64,000 bases of DNA from Desulforhopalus singaporensis (GTDB lineage: Bacteria > Desulfobacterota > Desulfobulbia > Desulfobulbales > Desulfocapsaceae), in NCBI RefSeq assembly GCF_900104445.1, contig NZ_FNJI01000014.1, forward strand, positions 3,028 through 67,027, read 5' to 3'. The notes under the pieces are model-generated. The model was not told the DNA's origin, made no database searches, and saw only the letters and a list, made by a program, of their open reading frames with translations. How positions within the stretch are numbered: the stretch's first letter is position 1; the number at the start of each line of letters is the position of its first letter. The position numbers were made by a program, and so were the translations under genes. Shown one piece after another: positions 53,056-63,200 of this stretch.

Positions 53056-54246
53056 ATGATTGTTCAACCTGATTTAGAGTTTATAAAGTCCCTGAAGGAG
53101 GCGGGTGGCGATACATTGAAGAAATGTTATCAATGTGCAACCTGTTCCGTTATGTGTCCTCTTTCAAAAGAGGGCAAACCGTTTCCACGCAAGGAAATGA
53201 TCTGGGCACAGTGGGGTATGAAAGACCAGCTGCTCAACGACCCCGATGTGTTTTTGTGCCACCAGTGCGGTGATTGTACCGCCAACTGTCCTAGGGGCGC
53301 CAAGCCCGGTGACGTGCTGAGTGCAATTCGCTCCTATGCTTACACTTTTTACGGCTGGCCGAAGCCGCTTGCCAAGCTGGCATCAAGTGCTAAGGGGCTG
53401 CCGATGATGATCGGTATCCCGGTGGTGATTATTTTTATTATGTGGCTGCTCGCCGGAGCTACCCACATTCCGTCCAAAGAACAGTTCGCCAACATCGGCT
53501 ATACAAATTTCTTTGGTCACTGGGAGTTCAAGTGGTACGCCAAAAACATCTTTTTTATCGTGCTGATCATGGTCCCAAGTCTGGGACTTGGTCTTTTCTC
53601 CGCCTTCATGGGGGTAAAGAAGATGTGGTCCACAATGGCCAAGCAGGCAGGAGTGACGAACAGCTTCAGGCCTTCAGCCGTTCAGTTTACCAAGGAATTC
53701 CTCTGGCCGTCGCTGGTTGAAATCATAAAGCACAACCGTTTCAACGAGTGTGGAACGCATCTAGACAGGGTAAGAGGGCACTTGCCGCTGATGCTTTCAT
53801 TCATAGGTCTGTTTATAGTGACCCTCTGGTCTTTGCTAAAGCAGGACGTTCTCGGGCTTATCTGGCCGTCTCTGCATGGTCCGTTGCCGCTGATGGATCC
53901 GTTCAAACTGTTGGCAAACGTAAGCGCCATAGCACTTCTTTTCGGTATTGTAGTACTGTGGAACAACAGGAAAAAAGCAGAGGCTGAACTCGATACCCAG
54001 GCGACTTTCTACGACTGGTTCCTGATCTGGGAGATCACCGCCGTCGGCGTGACTGGGCTGGGCGCCGAACTACTGAGATGGGGAGGAATGCCGACTCTTG
54101 GGTATATTATCTATTTCCTGCACCTTGTCTCGGTAATGATGCTTTTTCTTTACCTGCCGTACACCAAGCTTGCACACCTGGTATACAGGACCACTGCCTA
54201 CGCGTTTGAAAAATATCGTGAGAGCCAGTTCGTAAAAGCGGAATAA
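53056..54246 (+). CDS. qmoC: Quinone-interacting membrane-bound oxidoreductase subunit C
   Basis: The protein is 396 residues, a natural HdrC-HdrE type fusion. The N-terminus has two [4Fe-4S] motifs (CYQCATCSVMCP and CHQCGDCTANCP). About six membrane helices follow from residue 115; several His residues there could ligate heme b (for example YFLHLVSVMMLF). It anchors the complex and contacts menaquinone. A CAGGAGA ribosome site precedes it. Confidence 0.97.
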   Translation: MIVQPDLEFIKSLKEAGGDTLKKCYQCATCSVMCPLSKEGKPFPRKEMIWAQWGMKDQLLNDPDVFLCHQCGDCTANCPRGAKPGDVLSAIRSYAYTFYGWPKPLAKLASSAKGLPMMIGIPVVIIFIMWLLAGATHIPSKEQFANIGYTNFFGHWEFKWYAKNIFFIVLIMVPSLGLGLFSAFMGVKKMWSTMAKQAGVTNSFRPSAVQFTKEFLWPSLVEIIKHNRFNECGTHLDRVRGHLPLMLSFIGLFIVTLWSLLKQDVLGLIWPSLHGPLPLMDPFKLLANVSAIALLFGIVVLWNNRKKAEAELDTQATFYDWFLIWEITAVGVTGLGAELLRWGGMPTLGYIIYFLHLVSVMMLFLYLPYTKLAHLVYRTTAYAFEKYRESQFVKAE

Positions 54247-54267
54247 TTTATCTTAATACTGATTTGC

Positions 54268-54285
54268 CCCTGAAAATTTTCAGGG
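54268..54285. repeat. 18-bp palindrome after qmoC
   Basis: CCCTGAAAATTTTCAGGG is an exact palindrome standing just before the strong terminator. It may add stability to the 3' end of the qmo mRNA. Confidence 0.5.
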
Positions 54286-54294
54286 AGAAAAAGT

Positions 54295-54333
54295 GCAAAA
54301 AGCCGGATCTTTTGATCCGGCTTTTTGCTTTTT
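54295..54333 (+). terminator. Rho-independent terminator of qmoABC
   Basis: A 15-bp perfect stem (GCAAAAAGCCGGATC with its complement) and TTTT loop are followed by T-rich sequence. Confidence 0.93.
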
Positions 54334-54463
54334 GGGCGAAATAGGGATACAATACCTTTTAAACCATGAATTAAATTATATCGTAGATTTAGGATGATAG
54401 TTGCGTCTGGAAAAATCCGGTCGGAAAAAGCGGGGAAAAATTGAATCATCTGTAAAAAAGTTG

Positions 54464-54492
54464 TTGAATATTGAATTTGAAGTGAGTATATT
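54464..54492 (+). promoter_or_regulatory. Sigma-70 promoter of the tRNA-tuf operon
   Basis: TTGAAT and TATATT are separated by 17 bases, 14 bases before the first tRNA. Transcription would begin near 54499. Confidence 0.65.
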
Positions 54493-54506
54493 CTCTCGTC
54501 TTGTAA

Positions 54507-54582
54507 GCTGGCGTAGCTCAATTGGTAGAGCTCCTCACTTGTAATGAGGTTGTTGTGGGTTCAAGTCCTATCGCCAGCTCCA
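54507..54582 (+). tRNA. tRNA-Thr (anticodon TGT)
   Basis: A 76-nt cloverleaf with encoded CCA, acceptor GCTGGCG/CGCCAGC and anticodon loop CTTGTAA. First of four tRNAs before tuf, the classic thrU-tyrU-glyT-thrT order. Confidence 0.97.
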
Positions 54583-54652
54583 TGAAAATAATGCTTTACA
54601 AAGTGTGAAGAAGAGTATAAATAGGTATCCGTCTAACTCAGACGGTCCCAAT

Positions 54653-54737
54653 GGAGGGGTTCCCGAGCGGCCAAAGGGAACAGACTGTAAATCTGTCGGC
54701 TCAGCCTTCGGAGGTTCGAATCCTCCCCCCTCCACCA
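54653..54737 (+). tRNA. tRNA-Tyr (anticodon GTA)
   Basis: An 85-nt class II tRNA with a long variable arm and encoded CCA. Acceptor GGAGGGG/CCCCTCC; the anticodon loop in CAGACTGTAAATCTG gives GTA. Confidence 0.96.
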
Positions 54738-54774
54738 ATTCTTCTCACTTGTGTAAAGGGTGAAGATATCCCGA

Positions 54775-54850
54775 GCGGGAATAGCTCAATTGGTAGAGCA
54801 TCAGCCTTCCAAGCTGAGGGTTGCGAGTTCGAGTCTCGTTTCCCGCTCCA
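54775..54850 (+). tRNA. tRNA-Gly (anticodon TCC)
   Basis: A 76-nt cloverleaf with encoded CCA, acceptor GCGGGAA/TTCCCGC and anticodon loop CTTCCAA. Confidence 0.97.
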
Positions 54851-54877
54851 AAGTTTGTTCTTGTGTTGCAGCAGGTT

Positions 54878-54953
<76 letters not shown>

Positions 54954-55009
54954 GGTGGACACCGGTAAAATCTGAAGAAAATTTTTCAACGGTCTGAGGA
55001 GACAAGGAA

Positions 55010-56200
55010 ATGTCAAAAGCAAAATTTGAAAGGACTAAGCCGCATGTCAATGTTGGTACGGTAGGACATATTGACCATGGTAAGACCACGCTGACCGCTG
55101 CAATCACCCGCGTACTGTCAACTAAAGGACAGGCGTCGTTCACCGATTTCAGCGAAATCGATAAGGCACCGGAAGAGAAGGAGCGTGGAATCACCATCGC
55201 CACCGCTCACGTTGAGTATGAGAGCACCAATCGCCATTATGCCCACGTAGACTGTCCCGGCCACGCCGACTATATTAAAAACATGATCACCGGTGCCGCG
55301 CAGATGGACGGCGCGATCCTGGTTGTTGCTGCAACCGACGGCGCCATGCCGCAGACCAGAGAGCATATCCTGCTCGCTCGTCAGGTCGGCGTTCCGGCGA
55401 TCGTGGTATTTCTCAACAAGTGCGATATGGTAGACGATGAAGAGCTGATCGAGCTGGTTGAGATGGAGCTTCGCGAGCTTCTTGACAGCTATGAGTTCCC
55501 GGGAGACGATATTCCGTTTATCCAGGGTTCTGCGCTGCTCGCTCTTGAGAATCCCGAAGATGCGGAAAAATCAAAATGTATCTGGGACCTCATGGACGCA
55601 ATCGACTCATACATTCCCGAGCCCAAGCGGGACGTTGACCAGCCGTTCCTGATGCCGGTCGAGGACGTGTTCTCGATTTCAGGCCGCGGAACAGTTGCCA
55701 CCGGCCGTATCGAGCGCGGAGTTATCCACGTGGGCGACGAGGTGGAGATCGTCGGTATCAAGCCGACCGCAAAAACCACCTGCACCGGTGTAGAGATGTT
55801 CCGCAAGCTGCTTGACGAAGGCCAGGCAGGCGACAACATCGGCGCTCTGCTGCGCGGTGTGAAGCGTGAGGAGATTGAGCGTGGCCAGGTTCTCGCGGCG
55901 CCCAAGTCGATCACTCCGCACACCAAGTTCAAGTGCGAGTGCTATATCCTCGGAAAGGACGAGGGCGGTCGTCATACTCCGTTCTTCAACGGTTATCGTC
56001 CACAGTTCTACTTCAGGACTACCGACGTTACCGGCGTGGTAACTCTCGCTGAAGGAGTGGAGATGGTAATGCCTGGTGACAACATCGCCGCAGGCGTTGA
56101 GCTGATCACCCCGATCGCAATGGATGTCGGACTGCGCTTTGCTATCCGTGAAGGTGGCCGGACCGTCGGTGCTGGTGTTATCAGCGAAATTATCGCTTAA
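55010..56200 (+). CDS. tuf: Elongation factor Tu
   Basis: The protein is 396 residues. GTP-binding motifs are [18 protein letters not shown] and NKCDM, with domains 2 and 3 complete to the [11 protein letters not shown] end. It delivers aminoacyl-tRNA to the ribosome. Its place between tRNA-Thr and rpmG/tRNA-Trp/secE matches the tufB locus. Another tuf copy is possible elsewhere in the genome. Confidence 0.98.
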   Translation: MSKAKFERTKPHVNVGTVGHIDHGKTTLTAAITRVLSTKGQASFTDFSEIDKAPEEKERGITIATAHVEYESTNRHYAHVDCPGHADYIKNMITGAAQMDGAILVVAATDGAMPQTREHILLARQVGVPAIVVFLNKCDMVDDEELIELVEMELRELLDSYEFPGDDIPFIQGSALLALENPEDAEKSKCIWDLMDAIDSYIPEPKRDVDQPFLMPVEDVFSISGRGTVATGRIERGVIHVGDEVEIVGIKPTAKTTCTGVEMFRKLLDEGQAGDNIGALLRGVKREEIERGQVLAAPKSITPHTKFKCECYILGKDEGGRHTPFFNGYRPQFYFRTTDVTGVVTLAEGVEMVMPGDNIAAGVELITPIAMDVGLRFAIREGGRTVGAGVISEIIA

Positions 56201-56273
56201 GCTGCACTTGAAAAATGATCACTCTTGGTGGCGTTTTGCCGGTCAGGAGTGATTTCTCATATGGGATATGTCG

Positions 56274-56423
56274 ATGAGAGATATTGTAACCCTTGCATGT
56301 GGTACATGTAAGCGTCGTAACTATACGACTACAAAAAACAAAAAAAATACTCCAAACAAACTGGAGTTTAATAAATATTGTCCTTTCTGCAGGGTTCATA
56401 CTCCGCACAAAGAGACCAAGTAA
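56274..56423 (+). CDS. rpmG: 50S ribosomal protein L33
   Basis: A 49-residue gene short enough to be missed by size cut-offs. It reads [17 protein letters not shown]...[19 protein letters not shown], with the four zinc Cys of the C+ form (CGTC and CPFC). An ATG two codons upstream (56268) is an alternative start. It lies between tuf and tRNA-Trp, its standard place. Confidence 0.95.
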   Translation: MRDIVTLACGTCKRRNYTTTKNKKNTPNKLEFNKYCPFCRVHTPHKETK

Positions 56424-56434
56424 AGGTTTCCCGC

Positions 56435-56511
56435 AGGCCAGTAGCTCTAATTGGTAGAGCGCCGGACTCCAAATCCGGAAGTTGGGGGTTCGAGTCCCTC
56501 CTGGCCTGCCA
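56435..56511 (+). tRNA. tRNA-Trp (anticodon CCA)
   Basis: A 77-nt cloverleaf with encoded CCA, acceptor AGGCCAG/CTGGCCT and anticodon loop CTCCAAA. It sits between rpmG and secE, as in many bacteria. Confidence 0.97.
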
Positions 56512-56600
56512 TGTTTGTTTCAGGGACAAGGTGTCAGCAAGAGACAAAACGTTATTGTAAACGGTTGCTGAATTTTGCTAGAAGGAGCAGTAAGACGATA

Positions 56601-56849
56601 ATGGCGGCGAAAGGAAAATCCAAAAATAAAGGTGCTGTGAAAACCGAAAAGATGTCGGTTTTTTCGCCGACACAGATCAAGACCTTCTTTGGGGAAGTGA
56701 AAACCGAGTTTATGAAAATAGTATGGCCCGACAAAAAAATGACTCTGGGTCTCACCGGCATCGTAGTTGTTCTGGCACTGGTGCTCTCTATTTATCTCGG
56801 CTCGGTGGATCTGCTTCTAGGTAAAGTCGTCTCCTCGTTTTTGAGATAA
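56601..56849 (+). CDS. secE: Preprotein translocase subunit SecE
   Basis: The protein is 82 residues, the short single-helix form. A basic N-terminus precedes the conserved amphipathic stretch (FFGEVKTEFMKIVWPDKK) and one transmembrane helix (about 52-75). It clamps SecY in the inner-membrane translocon. The AAGGAG ribosome site is somewhat distant. An upstream open frame through the tRNA is not coding. Confidence 0.95.
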   Translation: MAAKGKSKNKGAVKTEKMSVFSPTQIKTFFGEVKTEFMKIVWPDKKMTLGLTGIVVVLALVLSIYLGSVDLLLGKVVSSFLR

Positions 56850-56935
56850 ATCTGGCTGGTACAGGCAAGGATGACCGCGATGTGAAAGAATATTGCGGCT
56901 CGATTTCTAAACCTTTACTTTACAAAGTAGGACAT

Positions 56936-57469
56936 ATGGCACGGCAATGGTACATACTTCAGGTTCACTCCGGCTTTGAAGAAAAAGTAAAAGCGACGCT
57001 TGAGGAAAGAATCCGCAAGGAAGGTCTTGAGGAGTTTTTCGGCGAGATCCTTGTCCCGACCGAGCAGGTGGTTGAGATGATCAAGGGTTCAAGGAAAACT
57101 TCGTCCAGGCGCTTTTTCCCCGGCTATATGCTTGTAAGTATGGATCTTAATGACGAAACCTGGCATACCATTCATCACAATATGCCAAGAGTCGTCGGTT
57201 TTGTTGGTGATGACCGGAATCCGGTGCCTCTCTCCGACGAAGATGCTGCGAAGATAATAGGCAGAATCCAGGACGGATCCGAGCGGCCCAGGCCGAAAGT
57301 GGTATTTGACGTTGGTGAGGTCGTACGGGTTATCGACGGACCTTTCGCCAATTTTCAGGGCGTGGTGGACGAGGTATACCCTGACAAAGGCCGTGTCCGG
57401 GTAATGGTGTCGATATTCGGCAGGGAGACCCCGGTTGAATTGGAGTTTGTTCAGGTGACCAACACCTGA
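56936..57469 (+). CDS. nusG: Transcription termination/antitermination protein NusG
   Basis: The protein is 177 residues from ATG 56936 (MARQWYILQVHSGFE), the usual family start; a GTG 54 bases upstream is unlikely. The NGN domain carries RFFPGYMLVSMDL. The C-terminal KOW domain reads GEVVRVIDGPFANFQGVVDEV. It binds RNA polymerase and couples it to ribosomes or Rho. Confidence 0.96.
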   Translation: MARQWYILQVHSGFEEKVKATLEERIRKEGLEEFFGEILVPTEQVVEMIKGSRKTSSRRFFPGYMLVSMDLNDETWHTIHHNMPRVVGFVGDDRNPVPLSDEDAAKIIGRIQDGSERPRPKVVFDVGEVVRVIDGPFANFQGVVDEVYPDKGRVRVMVSIFGRETPVELEFVQVTNT

Positions 57470-57554
57470 CAGCAAAATGTGACTACGTCGGCCAAGGCTC
57501 TTCACAAAAGAGTCGCGGATAGACGATGTAAATAAAGTTAGTCGGAGTAGAAAA

Positions 57555-57980
57555 ATGGCAAAGAAAGAAACGGCTTACATAAAGCTGCAGATACCAGCTG
57601 GAAAAGCCAATCCGTCTCCGCCTGTTGGACCTGCACTTGGCCAGCACGGCGTGAATATCATGGAGTTTTGTAAAAGCTTCAACGCAAAGACGCAGACATT
57701 GGGTGATACCATCGTGCCTGTCGTCATCACCGTGTACCAGGATAGATCGTTTAGCTACATCACGAAGACGCCACCGGCGTCCGTTCTGCTTTTAAAGGCA
57801 GCCGGTCTGCAGAAAGGTTCGAGCAATCCGAAAGCCGAGCGTGTCGCGGAGATCGGCAGGGACAAGATCCGGGAAATCGCTGAGATCAAAATGCCCGACT
57901 TGAACGCCTACGATATCGAAGGTGCAATGAAGATCGTTGAAGGTACTGCCAGAAGCGCAGGCATTACCGTGGTGGACTGA
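57555..57980 (+). CDS. rplK: 50S ribosomal protein L11
   Basis: The protein is 141 residues, normal length. The N-terminus has [20 protein letters not shown] and the C-terminal rRNA-binding domain has [22 protein letters not shown]. It forms part of the GTPase-associated centre. A GGAGT ribosome site precedes it. Confidence 0.97.
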   Translation: MAKKETAYIKLQIPAGKANPSPPVGPALGQHGVNIMEFCKSFNAKTQTLGDTIVPVVITVYQDRSFSYITKTPPASVLLLKAAGLQKGSSNPKAERVAEIGRDKIREIAEIKMPDLNAYDIEGAMKIVEGTARSAGITVVD

Positions 57981-58043
57981 GAAAATTATTAAATATCTAT
58001 ACTGCCGGCAGGACAACTGTGCTGCATGGGTAGGAGGCTGGAC

Positions 58044-58748
58044 ATGCCGAAACACGGAAAAAATTATAAAAATAAACTGAAGGAAGTCGACAGGACGGTT
58101 TTGCAGGGACTCGAGGAGGGTATCGAGATGGTGCTCAAGTCCAGTTACGCAAAATTTGACGAAACTTTTGATATTGCAATGAAGCTTGGTGTCGATCCGC
58201 GTCACGCCGACCAGATGATAAGGTCGTCGGTAAGCCTTCCCCACGGCACCGGGAAAGTAACGCGGGTACTCGTTTTCGCCAAGGGACCCAAGGAAGCCGA
58301 AGCACAGGAAGCCGGCGCCGACTACGTTGGCGGCGACGACCTTGTTGAGAAAATTAAAGACGGCTGGCTCGAGTTCGATAAGACCGTGGCAACCCCTGAC
58401 ATGATGGGCGTCGTAGGAAAAATCGGAAGAATTCTCGGGCCGAGAAACCTGATGCCAAACGCCAAACTCGGCACCGTGACCATGGATGTGGGCAATGTTG
58501 TAAAGGAGATCAAGGGTGGTAAGGTCGATTTCCGTGTCGACAAGGCGGGTATCATTCACGCTGGAATCGGTAAATTGTCCTTTGGCAAGGAGAAGCTTGC
58601 CGAGAACGCACTGGCGTTTGTACAGAGGATAATTCAGCTGAAACCCTCTGCGAGCAAAGGCGTATATCTCAAATCAATCACAATTTCATCTACAATGGGG
58701 CCCGGGGTAAAGCTCGATACGCTCGCGCTGCGTGCCGCAATTAAATAA
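58044..58748 (+). CDS. rplA: 50S ribosomal protein L1
   Basis: The protein is 234 residues from ATG 58044 ([11 protein letters not shown]), chosen because AGGAGG lies six bases upstream; an ATG 18 bases earlier lacks this. Family motifs are [20 protein letters not shown] and [19 protein letters not shown]1 binds the rRNA stalk and usually represses its own rplKA mRNA. Confidence 0.97.
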   Translation: MPKHGKNYKNKLKEVDRTVLQGLEEGIEMVLKSSYAKFDETFDIAMKLGVDPRHADQMIRSSVSLPHGTGKVTRVLVFAKGPKEAEAQEAGADYVGGDDLVEKIKDGWLEFDKTVATPDMMGVVGKIGRILGPRNLMPNAKLGTVTMDVGNVVKEIKGGKVDFRVDKAGIIHAGIGKLSFGKEKLAENALAFVQRIIQLKPSASKGVYLKSITISSTMGPGVKLDTLALRAAIK

Positions 58749-58948
58749 ATGTTGCAGTTCCGCGACAATAGTTCGTGGAACTGCAGTGTGTTGTTAGTCG
58801 AAGACAGCGGGCACATCTCGTTTAATCGTGTAATCGCGACCTGCCGAGACGAATGAAGCGATAAAGAATAACATCTTGAAACGCTGCTTTTGGTAATTCT
58901 GGTAACTGCTGTTTCGAAAAATATTAAAATTCAACTTGGAGGAGTGCT
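58749..58948 (+). promoter_or_regulatory. rplJ leader region with hairpin
   Basis: The 200 bases between rplA and rplJ hold a 9-bp perfect hairpin (TGCAGTTCC/GGAACTGCA, 58753-58785). In other bacteria this leader binds L10-L12 to repress rplJL; that role here is inferred from position. Confidence 0.5.
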
Positions 58949-59476
58949 TTGAATCGTGATGATAAAGTGACGATGGTGGCTTCGCTGAACGACGCGTTTA
59001 GCAGGTCAAAGTTAACTGTTGTCGCTGACTATTGTGGTTTAAAGGTTTCCGAATTCGAAAAAGTTCGTATCGAACTGAAGAAGTGCGATTCGGAAGTCCG
59101 CGTAGCAAAAAATACTCTTTTGAGAAGAGCAGTAGCAGATACTACCAATGCAGACCTTGGTGACGACTTCACCGGTACTACTGCCGTAGTGATGGCTTAT
59201 TCTGACCCAGTCGAACCCGCGAAGGCGGTAACAAAGTTCGCAAAGGATCACGATAAGTTCATTATCCGCTCCGCCGCTCTCGATGGGGAAAAGATCGACC
59301 TAGACAAGCTTGTAGCTTTGTCGAAACTTCCCTCCAAGGAAGTTCTGCTCGGTCAGTTGCTGTCCACATGGTCAAGCGTACCAACTGGTCTCGTTCAGGT
59401 TCTCTCCGGAGTGCCGCGGACGTTTGCATATGCCCTGCAGGCGATCAAGGACCAGAAGGAATCCAGCGGCAATTAA
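58949..59476 (+). CDS. rplJ: 50S ribosomal protein L10
   Basis: The protein is 175 residues with a TTG start behind GGAGGAG. The N-terminal rRNA-binding domain reads LTVVADYCGLKVSEFEKVR and VAKNTLLRRAV. The C-terminal helix that holds L12 dimers is present. It is the stalk base and probable autoregulator of rplJL. Confidence 0.96.
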   Translation: MNRDDKVTMVASLNDAFSRSKLTVVADYCGLKVSEFEKVRIELKKCDSEVRVAKNTLLRRAVADTTNADLGDDFTGTTAVVMAYSDPVEPAKAVTKFAKDHDKFIIRSAALDGEKIDLDKLVALSKLPSKEVLLGQLLSTWSSVPTGLVQVLSGVPRTFAYALQAIKDQKESSGN

Positions 59477-59523
59477 TACTGTTATTTCGTTGATACTATT
59501 TAACTACAAAGAGGTAAATTACC

Positions 59524-59901
59524 ATGGCTGTTACTAAAGAAGATGTTATTGAATTTATCGCAAATATGTCTGTACTCGAGCTCTCCGAGCTCATCAAGGA
59601 ATTCGAAGAGAAATTCGGTGTTTCCGCTGCCGCTCCGGTAGCAGTCGCCGCAGCTGCCGGCCCCGCCGATGCCGCTCCGGTTGAAGAGCAGACTGAGTTT
59701 GATGTCATTCTCGCCGATGTCGGTGGAGAAAAGATCAAGGTCATCAAGGAAGTTCGCGCAATCACCGGTCTTGGACTCAAAGAAGCAAAAGCTCTGGTAG
59801 AATCCGCACCGGCTCCGCTTAAGGAAGCTGTTTCAAAGGAAGAAGCCGAAGAAGTAAAATCGAAGATCGAAGGTGTAGGAGCAAAAGTAGAGATCAAGTA
59901 A
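59524..59901 (+). CDS. rplL: 50S ribosomal protein L7/L12
   Basis: The protein is 125 residues. The N-terminal dimerisation part is followed by an Ala-rich hinge ([17 protein letters not shown]). The C-terminal domain ends [14 protein letters not shown] and includes [19 protein letters not shown]. It recruits elongation factors to the ribosome. Confidence 0.97.
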   Translation: MAVTKEDVIEFIANMSVLELSELIKEFEEKFGVSAAAPVAVAAAAGPADAAPVEEQTEFDVILADVGGEKIKVIKEVRAITGLGLKEAKALVESAPAPLKEAVSKEEAEEVKSKIEGVGAKVEIK

Positions 59902-59949
59902 CTGATTCTACATAAGTTGTTCGAATTTTTGAGCAACATGGCTTGATAT

Positions 59950-59983
59950 CAACACGCTACGGGCTCTGCTTCGTGGCGTGTTG
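59950..59983 (+). promoter_or_regulatory. rplL-rpoB intergenic hairpin
   Basis: A 12-bp stem with one wobble (CAACACGCTACG/CGTGGCGTGTTG) and 10-nt loop lies 49 bases after rplL. No T-run follows. A partial terminator or RNA-processing site, as known at this place in E. coli, is likely. The rest of 59902-60278 is AT-rich with no gene seen. Confidence 0.6.
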
Positions 59984-60278
59984 TGCTTTATGGTGCAAGG
60001 CATTTTAAAAACTTATATACCAAGTGGATTGAGCCGGACGGTTCTGCACAGTGAGCGATTGCCTGATAAAAAAATGACACGGCAAAAGTTTACAAAGCGG
60101 GGGTATCGTGCTTATCTTTTTGCAGGCTTTATTTACTCTATTTAAAATATAAAAGCATCATTGTTTTCAAACATGCGCTGCTTATTTTCCAAAAGCATGA
60201 GTGCAGCAGGAAACCTGATAGTTTGAAACATTAATTATAATCAGTCGTATATATTTACAGGCAATTTCGAGGAAAAAT

Positions 60279-63200
60279 ATGGAAAGAGTGAGAAAGAATT
60301 TTGCCAGGGCAGAGAAGGTACTTGAGCCACCGCACTTGATATCTATGCAGCGACTCTCTTATGAAAAATTCCTGCAGATGGATGTTGATCCCGACGAGAG
60401 GGATAATTACGGGCTGCAGGGAATCCTGCAAAATGTTTTTCCTATAAATGACTTCAACGGCCTCTGTTCACTCGAATTTGTAAGATATAACTTTGGCGAA
60501 CCGAAATATACAATCCAGGAATGTCTGCAGCGCGGGATGACCTACGAAATTCCGCTCAAGATCGTCGTAAGACTTATCACCTTCGACGTCGACGAGGAGA
60601 CCGGGGTCCAGTCGATCAGGGACATAAAGGAACAGGAGGTATTTCTCGGTTCCTTGCCGTTAATGACAGCGGACGGAGTTTTTGTCATTAACGGGACGGA
60701 GCGGGTAATAGTATCCCAGCTGCAACGCTCTCCCGGCCTGTTCTACACCCATGACAACGGTAAGAGCCATGCCAGCGGCAAGCTGCTCTACTCCGCAAGA
60801 ATAATACCGGTAAGGGGTTCGTGGATTGATCTTGAGTTCGATATCAAGGATATTCTCCACGTGCGTATCGACCGCCGGAGAAAATTCCCGGTAACGACCC
60901 TGCTCAAGGCGATAGGCTACAACGAAGAAGAATTGCTGGCGGAGTTCTACCCGGTTCGCGAAGTCCTGACGGATGGAGGGAATTTCAGGATTAGTTTTGA
61001 TTCGGAATTGGTTAAAGGGCAGAGGCTCGAATATGATATCGTAAGTCCTGCTGACGGTGAAATTCTTGGCAGGGAAAATAAGAAGATTTCCAAGGTACTC
61101 TGCAAGAAGATTGAGGCTGCAGGAATTGAGTACCTTAGAATCTCCAGGCAGAAGCTGGTCGGTTCGGTGCTCGCCAACGCCATAAAAGACCCTGTTAATG
61201 GTGAACTGATCGCCCTTGCCAACACCGAGATAAGCGAAACGCTTCTGGAAACTTTTGAAGAACACAAAATAGACAGATTCAACATCATCCATATTGACGG
61301 TGTCAAATACTCGGAGTCGTTCAGTAAGACCCTTGCGCTTGACAAGGCAAAGGACACCGAGGAGGCGTTGATTGAAATATACCGCAGACTGCGGCCATCA
61401 TCGCCGCCAACACCAGAAGTTGCCGAAACGTTTTTCAACAACCTGTTTTTCAACCAGGATCTCTACGATTTGTCCGAGGTCGGCCGGTATAAGATCAACG
61501 CCAAGCTTTCGCTTGACATAGATATTGCAAACCGTGCGCTCACTAGGGACGACATTGTCCATGCGGTACGGTACCTGGTACGTCTCAAAGACTCTCAGGG
61601 CGGGGTCGATGATATCGATCACCTGGGCAACAGGCGGGTGCGGACGGTAGGCGAACTTGTCGAGAACCAGTATCGGATGGGCCTTGTACGCATGGAAAGG
61701 GCAATCAAGGAGCGGATGACTCTTCAGGATGTCGAGACGCTGATGCCCCACGACCTGGTCAACCCTAAACCGATTTCGGCGGCGATAAAGGAATTTTTTG
61801 GTACCTCTCAGCTGTCACAGTTTATGGATCAGACCAATCCGCTTTCGGAGGTGACCCATAAAAGGCGGCTCAGTGCCCTCGGACCTGGAGGTCTGTCACG
61901 TGAGCGTGCTGGCTTTGAAGTGCGTGACGTCCATCCTACCCACTATGGCAGGATCTGCCCGGTAGAGACCCCGGAGGGACCGAACATCGGCCTGATCGTG
62001 TCGCTTGCCACCTACGCCAGGGTCAACCCGTATGGTTTTATCGAGACCCCGTATCGCAAGGTGGATGACCGTATTGTCCTTGAAGAGACCAAATATCTCA
62101 GCGCGCTCCAGGAGCAGAAACAGTTTATCGCCCCGGCGCTTACCGAGCTTGATCATGCCAACAAGATCGTCCAGGACAACCTCATTGTAAGGGAAGACGG
62201 GGAAGTTATCACAACGGCAGCGGAAAACGTCACCTACCTGGATATCGCACCCAACCAGATGATCAGTGTCGCAGCATCGCTGGTACCTTTTCTTGAAAAC
62301 GATGACGCCAACCGTGCCTTGATGGGATCAAACATGCAGCGTCAGGCGGTGCCGCTGATGATTACCGAAGCGCCTTTTGTAGGCACCGGGATGGAGCGGT
62401 ATGTGGCCAGGGACTCAGGTGCATGTCTGCTCAGCGGCGGAGACGGTGTTATTGAGGAAGCGGATTCCAACAGGATTGTGGTCCGTTACGATAAGCCCGG
62501 GACTGAAGGTTACGACACCGGGGTTGCAGTTTATCGTCTGGAAAAATACAAGAAATCAAACCAGAACACTTGCTTCAACCAGCATCCGGTTGTCGTGCCA
62601 GGGACCAGGGTACACAAGGGAATGGTGCTTGCCGATGGTCCATCCTGCGAGTGCGGTGAACTTGCAATCGGCAAGAACGTTACCATTGCATTCATGCCGT
62701 GGCGGGGATTCAACTTCGAGGACTCCATCCTTGTTAACGAGAGGCTGCTCAAGCAGGATACCTTCACTTCGGTGCATATCGAGGTGTTTGAAACCATGGC
62801 GAGAGACACCAAGCTCGGCAAGGAAGAGATCACCCGGGATATACCAAACGTAAGCGAGGAAACCCTCCGCAATCTCGATGATTCAGGTATTGTCAGGATC
62901 GGTGCTGAAATCAAGGCCGGAGACACCTTGGTAGGAAAGGTTACGCCAAAGGGTGAAACCGTACTGTCTCCTGAGGAAAAACTTCTGCGGGCTATTTTCG
63001 GCGAGAAGGCGCAGGATGTGAAAGATTCGTCCCTGAGGGTGCCTCCCGGCGTTTCCGGCGTGGTCATCGATGCCAAGGTTTTCTCAAGAAAAGGTGTCGA
63101 CAAGGATGAACGATCCCTTCTCATCGAGGATCTGGAGGTGGAAAAGCTCAACCAGGACAAAATGGACGAGCTGCGCAGCCTCAAGCGGGGTATATGCAGG

